64,000 nt of DNA from Marinilabilia rubra (lineage in GTDB: Bacteria > Bacteroidota > Bacteroidia > Bacteroidales > Marinilabiliaceae): positions 186,001-250,000 of the forward strand of contig NZ_QEWP01000001.1 in the NCBI RefSeq assembly GCF_003121985.1. The letters run 5' to 3'. Both the position numbers and the translations under genes were made by a program. The notes under the pieces were generated by a model. It ran no database searches, was not told the DNA's origin, and saw nothing but the letters and a program-made list of their open reading frames with translations. Shown in pieces: positions 42,911 through 52,433 of the stretch; within the stretch, counting starts at the first letter, position 1, and every line of letters begins with the position of its first letter.

Positions 42911-45900
42911 ATGAAGGCAAGTTTTTTAGTGATTTTGGTTTTAAGTATTTTCTCTTTATCGGTTTTCGGTCAGGAAACTGTGGTAAGGGGGAAAGTTGTT
43001 GATGAAAATGGTGGTCCTTTACCGGGGGCCAGTGTGGTTGCCAGGGGGACCTCGGCAGGTACCATTACAGATATGAATGGCAACTTTGAGTTAAATGTTC
43101 CGGAAACAGCAGAGGTTTTAACATTTAGCTTCATCGGTTTTGAAAGTGTTGAGCTTCCCCTGGATGGAAGGGCTTTTTACGATGTGGTATTGCAACCCAC
43201 CGTCACCGATCTGGATGAAGTCGTGGTTACCGCTCTTGGAATAAAGCGTGATGCCAAGGCTCTGGGTTACGCTGTCCAGCAAGTTGGTGGTGAAGAAATG
43301 GAAGATGCTTCGGGTATTGCTCCCTTGTCCGGCTTAAGTGGAAAAGTCTCCGGGCTAAACATCTCCGGCTCCGGTAATGGTCCTGCAGGATCTACCAAGG
43401 TGCTGATTCGCGGGGTTAATTCATTGACCGGATCCAATGATCCTCTTTACGTGGTGGATGGTGTACCCATGGATAATTCAGGAGGAGCCTCGGGATCAGA
43501 ATGGGGTGGTTTTGATTATGGTAATGCTGCCAACAATATCAATCCTTCCGATATTGAATCCATTTCTGTCCTTAAGGGTGGAGCTGCAGCTGCTTTGTAT
43601 GGTGCCCGCGGACAAAACGGAGTGATCATGATTACCACCAAAAGCGGATCGGAACAAAAAGGGCTTGGCATTTCAGTTAGCTCGTCATATGAAATTGCCA
43701 ATCCGCTTGTGAAGCCCGATTTTCAGAATAACTACTCTCAGGGTGCGGCTGGGAAATTTGAGCCCTTAAGCTACAGAAGCTGGGGAGCTAAAATGAATGG
43801 ACAAAGTGTTACCAACTTTTTGAATGAAGAACAGCAACTCCGTTCTCCTGCAGAGCATCCATATGATACATTTTTTCAGACGGGAACTACTTTAACAAAT
43901 ACGGTAAGCTTGAATAACCGTAATGAAAAAAATGGTGTTTATTTCTCTGCCAGTCAGATGAATAATGAAAACCTTCAGCCTGGAAGTACTTACGATAAAA
44001 GTTCTTTCACCATTCGGTTCGATACCAAACCAGCCGAATATTTTAAGTTGGATACCAAACTGAATTATGTGTATACCGAGGCTGAGAATCGTCCCAACCT
44101 GGCAGGGTCCCCTGATAATCCTGTGTATTTGATGACTGTAATGCCTCGCTCGGTTGGGTTCGACCAGTTGAAGCCTTATCGCACAGTAGACGGATATCCG
44201 GTTGTATGGACCAGTCAGTATCAAAGAAATAATGACGGAACAATTGCCTGGCGTAATGCCCCTCCCGAATTTGCAAGTTCACCGCTGCTTCAGAATCCAT
44301 ACTGGGCCATCAATGAAAACAGGAATGAAGACAGTCGTAACCGGTTAATTGGATTTGCTGAGGCTACCATTGACTTCAAAGAACTCCTGAATCTGGGCTT
44401 TAAGTTAGAATTCAAAGGAAAAGCAGGTGTCGATTATTACTCTGAAAACCGGAAACGCATAACTGCTCACAATACTTATTATAAAGCCGACGGTAAAGCT
44501 ACCATCAATGATACCAGACTGGAGGTAAGGGAAGAAAACTACGATTTTCTTTTGAATGCCGAACAATCCTGGGGACAGTTTAGGGCCAACGGATCTTTGG
44601 GCGGAAACCTGATGCGTCATACCTATAAAAGTGTTGCTTCAACGTCTGAGTCCGGGCTTATCAATGAAGTGGGACCCTATGTGATTCAGAACTTTATGAA
44701 CCCTGTTACTTCTGAAGGCATTTCAGAAAGAGAAATCCAGTCTTTATATGGCTTGTTTTCTTTTGATTATGCAAGTAAGGTGTTTTTGGATGTGACTCTG
44801 CGTAACGACTGGACTTCTGTTCTCTCTCCCGAAAACTGGTCTTACCTGTATCCTTCGGTTAGTGCCAGCTGGATTGCCAGTGAATCCCTGACGATGCCGG
44901 ATTGGGTCAATTTCCTGAAAATCCGTGGATCGTGGGCCAGTGTTGGTAATGGCGGGCAATATGCTTCGTACAGATACATGAACTATGGAACCAATGCCAA
45001 TCAGTTTCATGGGTTGCCCTATGGCTTTGTTCCCGGTGTTCGTCCTGAGGAAGACCTGAAGAGTGAGTTAACCATTTCTAAGGAGGTGGGTATCAATGCT
45101 TCTTTATTTGATAATCGCCTAAGCATTGATGCGGCTGTTTATCAGTCTGGCACCGAGGATCAGATATTTAAAGCCCCTATGGCGCCTTCATCAGGCTATA
45201 ACTCGGGAATTGTGAATGCTGGCTATATCAATAACTCAGGTGTGGAATTGAGTATTTCTGGCGATGTTATTAAAAATGCCGACCTGACCTGGAATCTTGG
45301 TGCCAACATTACCCGCCAGTGGAGTGAGGTTGAAGAACTGGACGATGAAGTAGATGTACTGAATCTTGGTGGTGCAGGGGGTGTGATCATCGCTGCCCGT
45401 AAAGGAGATCCTGTTGGTATTATGCTGGGAAGTGCGTATGCCCGCGACGAATCGGGCCGGATTATGCTTGACGATGAGAATCTGCCTATGCTGAAAACCA
45501 CTGAGGAGGGAGCTATTGATACCGAACAAACCATCGGCAATGCTTATCCCGACTGGTTACTCGGACTGAAATCGGGGCTTCGTTACAAGGGGGCTTTCCT
45601 GAACGTGCAGATTGATTCCAAACTGGGGCATGATATTTTCTCAATGACCAATATGCGTGGTGGTCTTTACGGAACCCTCGCGTTTACAGAAGAAGGTCGC
45701 GATGAGTGGGAAAAAGCCAAAGAAATTTCACAGGTTACCGGCGTGGCACCTAATGATGGCTATATGGTAGAAGGTGTAAAGAATGGTGTTGAAGGGAAAT
45801 ACCCTGTAGACCCTCAGAAATATTGGGATCGTTTGGCCCGCATTAATGAGGCTTTCGTCGATGATGCTTCTTTTATTCGTCTGAAGCAGGTCTCCGTTGG

Positions 45901-46108
45901 TTACCAGTTCAGCAATGATTTCTTAAAAACTTCTCCATTTAAAAAGCTATCGGTCAGTTTGGTTGCCAACAACCTGGCCTACCTGATGCGAAATACCAGG
46001 AATATTTCTCCTGAATCATCTTTCGGAACTGGCAATGCCGTGGGTTATGAGATGTTCTCTTTCCCTGAAACGAGGACGGTTGCTCTCAACTTAAAACTTG
46101 ATTTTTAA
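42911..46108 (+). CDS. SusC/RagA-family TonB-linked transporter, third pair
   Basis: 1065 residues; signal peptide LVILVLSIFSLSVFGQ. It shows a regulatory-like domain (VRGKVVDENGGPLPGASVV), a plug (DEVVVTALGIKRDAKALGYAV, LYVVDGVPMDNSGGASG) and the barrel, finishing with NLKLDF. It is paired with the SusD_2-type lipoprotein 24 bp downstream and heads a run of about 12 same-strand genes with glycosidases, symporter, epimerase and oxidoreductase. It would import the oligosaccharide released at the surface by the GHL10 lipoproteins or other enzymes of this locus. Confidence 0.93.
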   Translation: MKASFLVILVLSIFSLSVFGQETVVRGKVVDENGGPLPGASVVARGTSAGTITDMNGNFELNVPETAEVLTFSFIGFESVELPLDGRAFYDVVLQPTVTDLDEVVVTALGIKRDAKALGYAVQQVGGEEMEDASGIAPLSGLSGKVSGLNISGSGNGPAGSTKVLIRGVNSLTGSNDPLYVVDGVPMDNSGGASGSEWGGFDYGNAANNINPSDIESISVLKGGAAAALYGARGQNGVIMITTKSGSEQKGLGISVSSSYEIANPLVKPDFQNNYSQGAAGKFEPLSYRSWGAKMNGQSVTNFLNEEQQLRSPAEHPYDTFFQTGTTLTNTVSLNNRNEKNGVYFSASQMNNENLQPGSTYDKSSFTIRFDTKPAEYFKLDTKLNYVYTEAENRPNLAGSPDNPVYLMTVMPRSVGFDQLKPYRTVDGYPVVWTSQYQRNNDGTIAWRNAPPEFASSPLLQNPYWAINENRNEDSRNRLIGFAEATIDFKELLNLGFKLEFKGKAGVDYYSENRKRITAHNTYYKADGKATINDTRLEVREENYDFLLNAEQSWGQFRANGSLGGNLMRHTYKSVASTSESGLINEVGPYVIQNFMNPVTSEGISEREIQSLYGLFSFDYASKVFLDVTLRNDWTSVLSPENWSYLYPSVSASWIASESLTMPDWVNFLKIRGSWASVGNGGQYASYRYMNYGTNANQFHGLPYGFVPGVRPEEDLKSELTISKEVGINASLFDNRLSIDAAVYQSGTEDQIFKAPMAPSSGYNSGIVNAGYINNSGVELSISGDVIKNADLTWNLGANITRQWSEVEELDDEVDVLNLGGAGGVIIAARKGDPVGIMLGSAYARDESGRIMLDDENLPMLKTTEEGAIDTEQTIGNAYPDWLLGLKSGLRYKGAFLNVQIDSKLGHDIFSMTNMRGGLYGTLAFTEEGRDEWEKAKEISQVTGVAPNDGYMVEGVKNGVEGKYPVDPQKYWDRLARINEAFVDDASFIRLKQVSVGYQFSNDFLKTSPFKKLSVSLVANNLAYLMRNTRNISPESSFGTGNAVGYEMFSFPETRTVALNLKLDF

Positions 46109-46132
46109 AAGTAAACGGAAAAAAGTATCGCA

Positions 46133-47599
46133 ATGAGAACGAATATAATTTATACACTATTGCTGGGACTGGTTCTGGGATTCACCGGATGTACCGATGA
46201 TTTCGAGGAGATGGATCGTCCCAAAACCACTTCCGATAAAATTCAGCCCGATTATTTGTTTACCAGGGCTTTGGTTACTGGTTCGGGCTTGTCTGTCGGT
46301 GTATGGCAGTTGGTTCATCAAACCGCCGGATCGGTTTATGCCCAGCACTGGGCCAATATTAATCCCAGTTTTACTTCTGATAATTATGAACCTGGTCCGG
46401 GCAATGTGGTATGGGATTGGTATTATGCCCGGCCACATTTTGCACCGCTAAATGTAAATAACCAGACAATCGGGTTGGCTGTTGAGCTTAAGAATCCAAT
46501 TAAAGAGGCTTGTGCCCGCATTTGGCAGGTATACATGTATCAGTTGCTGACCGATATGTACGGCGACATTCCATATACCGAAGCTTTGGAGTCGGTTAAG
46601 CCGGCTTACGATTCACAGGAATCTGTTTATAATAGTCTTTTTGAAGAATTAGAAGCTTCAGTGGCTCTTATCAAAGAAAACCGCGATAAAGGGTATCCCG
46701 GTTATGGAAATGCCGACGTGCTTTACAACGGCAATCTTGATCAATGGATAAAATTTGCCAACACTCTTGGCATGCGCATGGCGCTGAGAGTTTCAGATGC
46801 AGATGAGAATCTGACCCGGTCATTTTTCGAAGGCCTGGATCTTTCCGAAACCATGACTTCTCCTGAAGATATGGCCCTGGTTATTCCAGATGAAGATGGC
46901 CCCACCTATCATGTGAAAAATCCGCTTTCTTATGTCTATAACTGGCATGAGGTCCGGATCAGTGAGAATCTGATGGGGCATATGCAGTCTGCTAATGACC
47001 CGCGCATTTCAGTCTTTGCCGAGCCTAATACCAACGGAGAGTTTGTAGGGCTTCGCAATGGTCAGCCTCAGGATTCACTGAGTCTGAAGTACAACAACTA
47101 TTACAAACCTGAATTCTGTAACATCGGGTCTTTCTTTACACAACCCGAAACGCCTCATTACCTCATTACTTATGCCGAAGCCTGCTTCTTGAAAGCTGAA
47201 GCTGCAGAGCGTGGTTTCATTGCCGGCGACCCCGCAGGGTTTTACCGTCAGGCTATCGAAGCATCTCTACATCAATTTGAAATAAATGACCAGCAGGTAA
47301 TAGATGATTTCTATTCAGAGGTGGCTTATCTGTCTGCCACAGGACTGGAACAAATCTATACACAACGCTGGATTGCATTGTACCCCAATGGACAGGAAGC
47401 ATGGAGTTTGGTTCGACGAACCGGATTTCCTCAGATGCAGGAGCCTGTTTACACCTGGCCCGGCAATGACGAAATGCCCCGCAGAGTGCCATACCCTGTG
47501 AATGAGAGAAGGTACAATGCTGAAAATTACGATGCTGCTGTCAGTCAAATGGGAGGCGACAGCCAGTACACCCGTATGTGGTGGGACGTTGAGAACTAA
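46133..47599 (+). CDS. SusD-like (SusD_2 type) lipoprotein, third pair
   Basis: 488 residues with lipoprotein signal (IIYTLLLGLVLGFTGC). SusD_2 landmarks are DDFEEMDRPKTTSDKIQPDYLFTRAL, YQLLTDMYGDIPYTEAL, LYNGNLDQWIKFANTLGMRMALRV, ITYAEACFLKAEAAERG and IYTQRWIALYPNGQEAWSLVRRTGFP (positions about 60-440). It is the surface glycan-binding partner of the transporter just upstream. Confidence 0.93.
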   Translation: MRTNIIYTLLLGLVLGFTGCTDDFEEMDRPKTTSDKIQPDYLFTRALVTGSGLSVGVWQLVHQTAGSVYAQHWANINPSFTSDNYEPGPGNVVWDWYYARPHFAPLNVNNQTIGLAVELKNPIKEACARIWQVYMYQLLTDMYGDIPYTEALESVKPAYDSQESVYNSLFEELEASVALIKENRDKGYPGYGNADVLYNGNLDQWIKFANTLGMRMALRVSDADENLTRSFFEGLDLSETMTSPEDMALVIPDEDGPTYHVKNPLSYVYNWHEVRISENLMGHMQSANDPRISVFAEPNTNGEFVGLRNGQPQDSLSLKYNNYYKPEFCNIGSFFTQPETPHYLITYAEACFLKAEAAERGFIAGDPAGFYRQAIEASLHQFEINDQQVIDDFYSEVAYLSATGLEQIYTQRWIALYPNGQEAWSLVRRTGFPQMQEPVYTWPGNDEMPRRVPYPVNERRYNAENYDAAVSQMGGDSQYTRMWWDVEN

Positions 47600-47650
47600 C
47601 ATGTAAAACGACCATTTAATAATTCCCTTTAAATTTTAAAAACTGTTCTT

Positions 47651-49324
47651 ATGAAAAAAAGAAGTTTATTTGAAAAGGCAATGAAAGCTGTCTTTATGGT
47701 TGCTTTATTGTCAGGGGTAACATTTTTTACCTCATGTGAAGACGATGAAGATGATCCTCTGAAAGCCGAGATTACCGGATTTTCAATTGTGGATGCGGGG
47801 CCCGACCAGGCTACTGCAGTTGAAGGAGCTATTGAAGGAACCAATATAACAGTGGCTGTTCCTTTTGAATCAGACCTTATGGCTTTGACTCCAGAAATTA
47901 CCTTGTCTAAAGGGGCTATGGTAACTCCTCAGTCTGGTACTACTCTGGACTTTTCCGAGCCAAGAAATTTTGTTGTAGAAAACGGAGAACTTCAAAATAC
48001 TTATTCTGTAACGGTAACTAAGGCAGAACCTACCGGCCCTGTTCTGAAGGGATTGGAGCTTGCCAGTGCCAATACCGATGAGGTATACGAAACAGAAGTT
48101 GACCTGTTGCAAGATCAGATTAATGTAACTTACAATGAGTTGCAGTCTCACCTGGTTTATATCTCTGCTATTGAAGTAGGTCCCGAAGGTGCTACTTATG
48201 AAACATCAACCGGTAAAGACACTTTGGATCTTTCTGTAGATGCTTCTCTTACGGTTAATTATGCTGGTGAGTCTAAACAGTATACGCTTGTTCCTGAAGT
48301 AACTACTGCCGGATTTGATGTGGAAACAGCAACTGTTTTGATCGACAAATCGGCTTCTTCTCAGGCTGTTCCTACCGAAATTTCGGACGATAAATCACGT
48401 GGTGCCGATTTTAACGGTCAGTACGTATTTGTTGCTTCTCGTCTCAATGGTAATTTCATTCATTATTGGGACATCAATCCCACTGTTGATGAAGTGAAAA
48501 ATCTTAGCATGGAAGGTGTTGAAGGAGGTTCATGGGTGATCTCTGATGTTAAGTGTGCAGGTGATGCCATCTATGCCTGTAATATGGTGATGGCTACTCA
48601 GGGGGCTGAATTTAAAGTTTACAAATGGGCCAATGTTGATGCTACACCTGAGGTAGTCTTGACTTATACTACAACTGCTGACAATCAGCGTTTGGGTGAT
48701 GCTCTTTCAATTGTTGGTGATCCTTCAACCAACGGTAAAATCATCGCATCCAATTTCCCCGGATGGGGTGGTAATCCTGATGCCAATGAGTTCTATGTAT
48801 TCCAGGCTGATGGTGGCGAATTTGGCGCTCCTGTAGTATGGGATCTTGCTCTTGAGGAAGCAGTAAAAGTTGGTCAGTATGGCCGTGTAAATGAAATTCC
48901 CGGTGCAGAGGGTCTTTACCTGGCTTCAGGTGCTGAGATGGGAATTACTCTTCTCGATGATCAGGGCAATGTGGTTTATGAAGTACCAGAAAGTGTAGTC
49001 CAGTTCCGCTCTTTTGATCCTCATGTATTTGAGTACAATGGTGGACGTTACCTTTCATTCACCATTAACCGCGAATGGGAGGCTTCAGGTGCTTTTTCTC
49101 AAATCGTTAACATCACTGAAGGAGCTGATATCGAAGCTGCCTTACGTGCACTTACTGATGAGAACATCGGGCAAAAGCTGATTTACACCAATGTTTTCAG
49201 TGGCGGAAGCAATGACCCATGGGTAAATGCAAACAATGCTGTTGTAAAAGATGAAGAAGGAAATCCAATGATTTTCAGTTTCTCTGTACTGAACGGCTTC
49301 ATGGTTGAAGAATTTACTCGATAA
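47651..49324 (+). CDS. DUF5018/DUF4623 surface lipoprotein
   Basis: 557 residues; long positively charged leader and lipobox near FFTSC (about 29). An Ig-like DUF5018 domain (about 35-120: ITGFSIVDAGPDQATAVEGAI, ITVAVPF, TYSVTVTK) and a second Ig-like stretch (about 125-215) precede a beta-propeller-like DUF4623 region (about 225-555: GADFNGQYVFVASRL, HYWDINP, GDALSIVGDPSTNGKIIASN). It stands where Sus loci encode SusE/SusF-like binding proteins, so a surface glycan-binding role is likely. The next gene carries the same kind of DUF5018 domains fused to a GHL10 glycosidase. A clear terminator follows. Confidence 0.8.
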   Translation: MKKRSLFEKAMKAVFMVALLSGVTFFTSCEDDEDDPLKAEITGFSIVDAGPDQATAVEGAIEGTNITVAVPFESDLMALTPEITLSKGAMVTPQSGTTLDFSEPRNFVVENGELQNTYSVTVTKAEPTGPVLKGLELASANTDEVYETEVDLLQDQINVTYNELQSHLVYISAIEVGPEGATYETSTGKDTLDLSVDASLTVNYAGESKQYTLVPEVTTAGFDVETATVLIDKSASSQAVPTEISDDKSRGADFNGQYVFVASRLNGNFIHYWDINPTVDEVKNLSMEGVEGGSWVISDVKCAGDAIYACNMVMATQGAEFKVYKWANVDATPEVVLTYTTTADNQRLGDALSIVGDPSTNGKIIASNFPGWGGNPDANEFYVFQADGGEFGAPVVWDLALEEAVKVGQYGRVNEIPGAEGLYLASGAEMGITLLDDQGNVVYEVPESVVQFRSFDPHVFEYNGGRYLSFTINREWEASGAFSQIVNITEGADIEAALRALTDENIGQKLIYTNVFSGGSNDPWVNANNAVVKDEEGNPMIFSFSVLNGFMVEEFTR

Positions 49325-49333
49325 ACATCTTTT

Positions 49334-49369
49334 CCCCGGGCCGGAAACGGTCCGGGGATTTTCTCTTTA
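49334..49369 (+). terminator. Terminator or attenuator inside the third locus
   Basis: CCCCGGGCCG-GAAA-CGGTCCGGGG is a 10-bp stem (one G-T pair) with a GAAA tetraloop, followed by ATTTTCTCTTT. It sits 9 bp after the DUF4623 stop. It probably lowers expression of the downstream enzyme genes relative to the Sus proteins, because no strong new promoter is seen before 49439. Confidence 0.8.
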
Positions 49370-49438
49370 ATTTTTCACTTTGCTGAATACCCTGGAGCTG
49401 TTATTCAACTCTGTTACTCCGGGAATAAATGATCTGTC

Positions 49439-51160
49439 ATGAAGAAATTACATTATTACCTGCTTGTTTTTATAGCATTGATGACATTTGGTTGTGAGGA
49501 AGACATAAACACTGAGATTCCTGAAGAAGAAGAGTTGCAGATTACTTCATTTGTCTTTCAGAACCTTGATCCCGCTGCAGAAGGGGTAATAGACCAGGAA
49601 AACCTGACCATTGATGTAAAAGTACCCCGGGGAACGGATATTAAGGCTTTGGTTCCTGCCGTGACCTACAACCAGGATGCAGAATTAATACCTGCTCCCG
49701 GATATGCTTATGACTTTACCAGCCCATTAAGTTTTAAACTTAGCAAAGATGTCCGTGAGGTGGTTTACACGGTGTCTGTTACTTTTTCCAAAAGTGATGA
49801 TAACTCTTTAGAGGGAGTTTCATTTCCCGCCCTTTTTCGGGATGGAACTATCGCCGAAGATAAAATTGAACTGGACGTTCCTTACGGAACCGATTTAAGC
49901 GAGGTTGAAGTTAGCTTTGATCTCCCGGCTTATGCTGAGGTTGAACCAGCCAGCGGAAGCCTTATTAACTTAGAAAATTCTGTAAGCGTTGCCGTTACAG
50001 CCGAAAACGGTGACGTTAAAACATATACACTAACAGCCAATGAACTACCACAGGATGTCGGGGTGCGGGCATTTTGGATTCCTGCGCCCTGGCATTCACC
50101 TTTTTTGAGGAGTTATGAAGAAATTCAGAAAGGGGTAGACCTGGCTGTTGAGCTCAACTTTAATACTTTATTTGTAGGAACCTGGGCACAAACCCGCATA
50201 TTGTACCCAAGCCAGACGCTGGCGGATAATTCTTCTTACAACACTCCTGAAGATGGACTCTTCTACGATTATCAGGGTGGATCGGGAGATCCCCTTGCCG
50301 ACCTGGTGGAGGTGGCGCATGCCAATGGTTTGAAAGTAATTCTTTGGTATGAGTATGGATTTATGTCCCGGACTGCTACGCCTCCCACTCCTGATAATGA
50401 CAAAATACTGGCTGTCCACCCCGATTGGGTGGGCATTAACAGTTACGGGCAGCCTTGCAACTACAATGAATCGGACTACTATTACAATGCCTACAATCCA
50501 GAGGTGCAGCGTTTCATGCTGGATATGATGCTTGAAGCAGTTAATAAATATGATGTGGATGGGATTCAGGGAGACGACCGCTTGCCAGCTATGCCTCGTA
50601 ACTCCGGGTACGACGATTACACTGTTGCCCGCTATAAGGAGGAACACAACGGAGAAGAGCCTCCGTCCAATTTTAATAACAGTGCCTGGGTAAGATGGCG
50701 GGCTGATATTCTGAATGACTTTGCGGTTCAGATGTATGATGAGATTAAAGCAGCCGATCCCGAATGTATTATCGCTTTTTCTCCCAATCCATATCCCTGG
50801 GCTTTTAATAACCTGATGCAGGAATGGCCGGTGTGGCTCGATGATGGTGTCATTGAAATGCTTTCAGTGCAGTGTTATCGCTCTTCAGTCACCAGCTACG
50901 AATATACCATAGATGAGGTTTTATCTTATTACACCACTCACGGACATGGTAATCTTGAATTGCTGAGTCCCGGTCTTATCCTTTACGGAAGCAGTGGTTT
51001 GAGTGATCCCGAAGTTTTGGCAGGTCAGATCCTGGCTAATAGGGAGCGTGGTATTTATGGTGAATCTTTCTTCTATGATGTGCCTCTTAACAATGAAAAA
51101 ATCCAGGCAGTCATCAAAGCTTTTTATCCGGCTCCGGCTAAATACCCTGAATTGCCCTGA
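49439..51160 (+). CDS. GHL10-type glycosidase lipoprotein with two Ig-like DUF5018 domains
   Basis: 573 residues; lipobox MTFGC (C19). Two DUF5018 Ig-like repeats (about 32-118 and 122-203; each has a pattern of ITSF/LEGVSF, then DVPYGTDLS or KVPRGTDIK, then VYTVSVTF or TYTLTAN). The catalytic GHL10 barrel covers about 205-565: VRAFWIPAPW, ILWYEYGFMSR, DVDGIQGDDRLP (372-383) and SVQCYRS. The Asp-rich motif differs from HFDDYFYPY of the periplasmic GHL10 at 13990-15507, so this is a distinct subgroup. It is probably surface-exposed and acts on the glycan bound by the Sus proteins. The following gene is its paralogue. Confidence 0.83.
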   Translation: MKKLHYYLLVFIALMTFGCEEDINTEIPEEEELQITSFVFQNLDPAAEGVIDQENLTIDVKVPRGTDIKALVPAVTYNQDAELIPAPGYAYDFTSPLSFKLSKDVREVVYTVSVTFSKSDDNSLEGVSFPALFRDGTIAEDKIELDVPYGTDLSEVEVSFDLPAYAEVEPASGSLINLENSVSVAVTAENGDVKTYTLTANELPQDVGVRAFWIPAPWHSPFLRSYEEIQKGVDLAVELNFNTLFVGTWAQTRILYPSQTLADNSSYNTPEDGLFYDYQGGSGDPLADLVEVAHANGLKVILWYEYGFMSRTATPPTPDNDKILAVHPDWVGINSYGQPCNYNESDYYYNAYNPEVQRFMLDMMLEAVNKYDVDGIQGDDRLPAMPRNSGYDDYTVARYKEEHNGEEPPSNFNNSAWVRWRADILNDFAVQMYDEIKAADPECIIAFSPNPYPWAFNNLMQEWPVWLDDGVIEMLSVQCYRSSVTSYEYTIDEVLSYYTTHGHGNLELLSPGLILYGSSGLSDPEVLAGQILANRERGIYGESFFYDVPLNNEKIQAVIKAFYPAPAKYPELP

Positions 51161-51191
51161 TGTTTTCAAGTGTTTCAACCCATTACAGATA

Positions 51192-52382
51192 ATGAAAAAA
51201 GATAAAAATATAAGGTTAGGTCTTAAGATGTCTCTCATGAAGCAATCGTTTTTTATTCTCATAGCACTATTGATGATGGCTGGGTGCAGTTCCCAATCAT
51301 CCCAATCTGATGAAGGAACTGCACCCAACTTCGTTCCCGGTTACGATGAGCCGGTTCGGGGCGTTTGGCTGACCAATGTGGCCAGTGATGCACTTTATAC
51401 CAAAAAAAAGGTGGTTCAGGCAGTGGAAAAGTGTGACAGCCTTGGGATTAATACCATATTTGTGGTAACCTGGAACAAAGCCATGACCATGTATCGCAGT
51501 CAGATCATGAAAGATTTTACCGGTGTGGAAATCGATCCGGTGCTGGATCCGGATAATTCAGGACGCGATCCGTTAAAGGAGTTAATTGAAGAGTCTCATA
51601 AGAGAGATATTAAAGTCTTTGCCTGGTTTGAATTCGGCTTTTCTTCTTCCTATAACAAAGATGGTGGTGTGCTGGTTAAGCTAAAGCCTGAATGGGCTTC
51701 TCTTACAAGTGACGGAGAACTCTGCACCAAGAATAATTTTGATTGGCTAAATGCTTTGGATCCCGAGGTTCAGGATTTTGTCATGTCGCTCATTCTTGAG
51801 GTGGTTAATAACTACGATGTGGATGGCATCCAGGGAGATGATCGTTTGCCTGCCATGCCTTCCAAAGGGGGGTATAATCCCGGTGTGATTGAAGAATATA
51901 AAGCTGAACATTTCGGCCAGGAACCGCCCGAATACTACAAAGATTTTGAATGGGTAAACTGGCGGGCTGAAAAACTTAATGAGTTTATGAAGCGACTTTA
52001 CCACGCGGTGAAAAGTGCAGATCCTGAATGCATTGTTTCGATGGCTCCCAGTGTATTTCCCTGGAGCAAGGAAGAGTATCTTCAGGACTGGCCCACCTGG
52101 ATCAATTTCGGATATGTTGATATGATCTGCCCTCAGGTTTACCGTAAGGATTCCACTTCTTATCTAAACACACTAAAAGCAACGGTTGATTATGTCCTGC
52201 CTGAAAAACGGCATTTGCTTTATCCCGGAATTCTAATTCGTGTCAATGGCGAGCAACCTTCCAATGAGCTTTTCAAATTTATGATTGAGAGCAACCGAAA
52301 GCTGGGAATGGATGGAGAAGTACACTTCTTTTATGAAGGCCTTAGCCAATACTCGGAAGAACTAAAAGAGATGTATAATTAA
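51192..52382 (+). CDS. GHL10-type glycosidase lipoprotein, tandem paralogue
   Basis: 396 residues if started at the ATG at 51192; ATGs at 51228 and 51237 are alternatives that give a tidier lipoprotein leader (SFFILIALLMMAGC). The GHL10 barrel begins VRGVWLTNVASDALY and contains KVFAWFEFGFSSSYN, DVDGIQGDDRLPAMP, NWRAEKLNEFMKRLY and ICPQVYRKD. It shares DGIQGDDRLPAMP and the whole domain layout with the preceding gene but lacks the Ig-like domains, so the pair looks like an old tandem duplication. Likely envelope-anchored glycosidase acting in series with its neighbour. Confidence 0.83.
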   Translation: MKKDKNIRLGLKMSLMKQSFFILIALLMMAGCSSQSSQSDEGTAPNFVPGYDEPVRGVWLTNVASDALYTKKKVVQAVEKCDSLGINTIFVVTWNKAMTMYRSQIMKDFTGVEIDPVLDPDNSGRDPLKELIEESHKRDIKVFAWFEFGFSSSYNKDGGVLVKLKPEWASLTSDGELCTKNNFDWLNALDPEVQDFVMSLILEVVNNYDVDGIQGDDRLPAMPSKGGYNPGVIEEYKAEHFGQEPPEYYKDFEWVNWRAEKLNEFMKRLYHAVKSADPECIVSMAPSVFPWSKEEYLQDWPTWINFGYVDMICPQVYRKDSTSYLNTLKATVDYVLPEKRHLLYPGILIRVNGEQPSNELFKFMIESNRKLGMDGEVHFFYEGLSQYSEELKEMYN

Positions 52383-52433
52383 CAGGCAATAGCCTGGTGT
52401 AATTGTGAATTTTAATAAAACGAAAAGAATACA

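Noticed and set aside
51003-51191. Longer N-terminus for the second GHL10 lipoprotein
   Set aside because: It overlaps the previous gene by 158 bp and gives no signal peptide, whereas starts from 51192 onwards give a lipoprotein leader.
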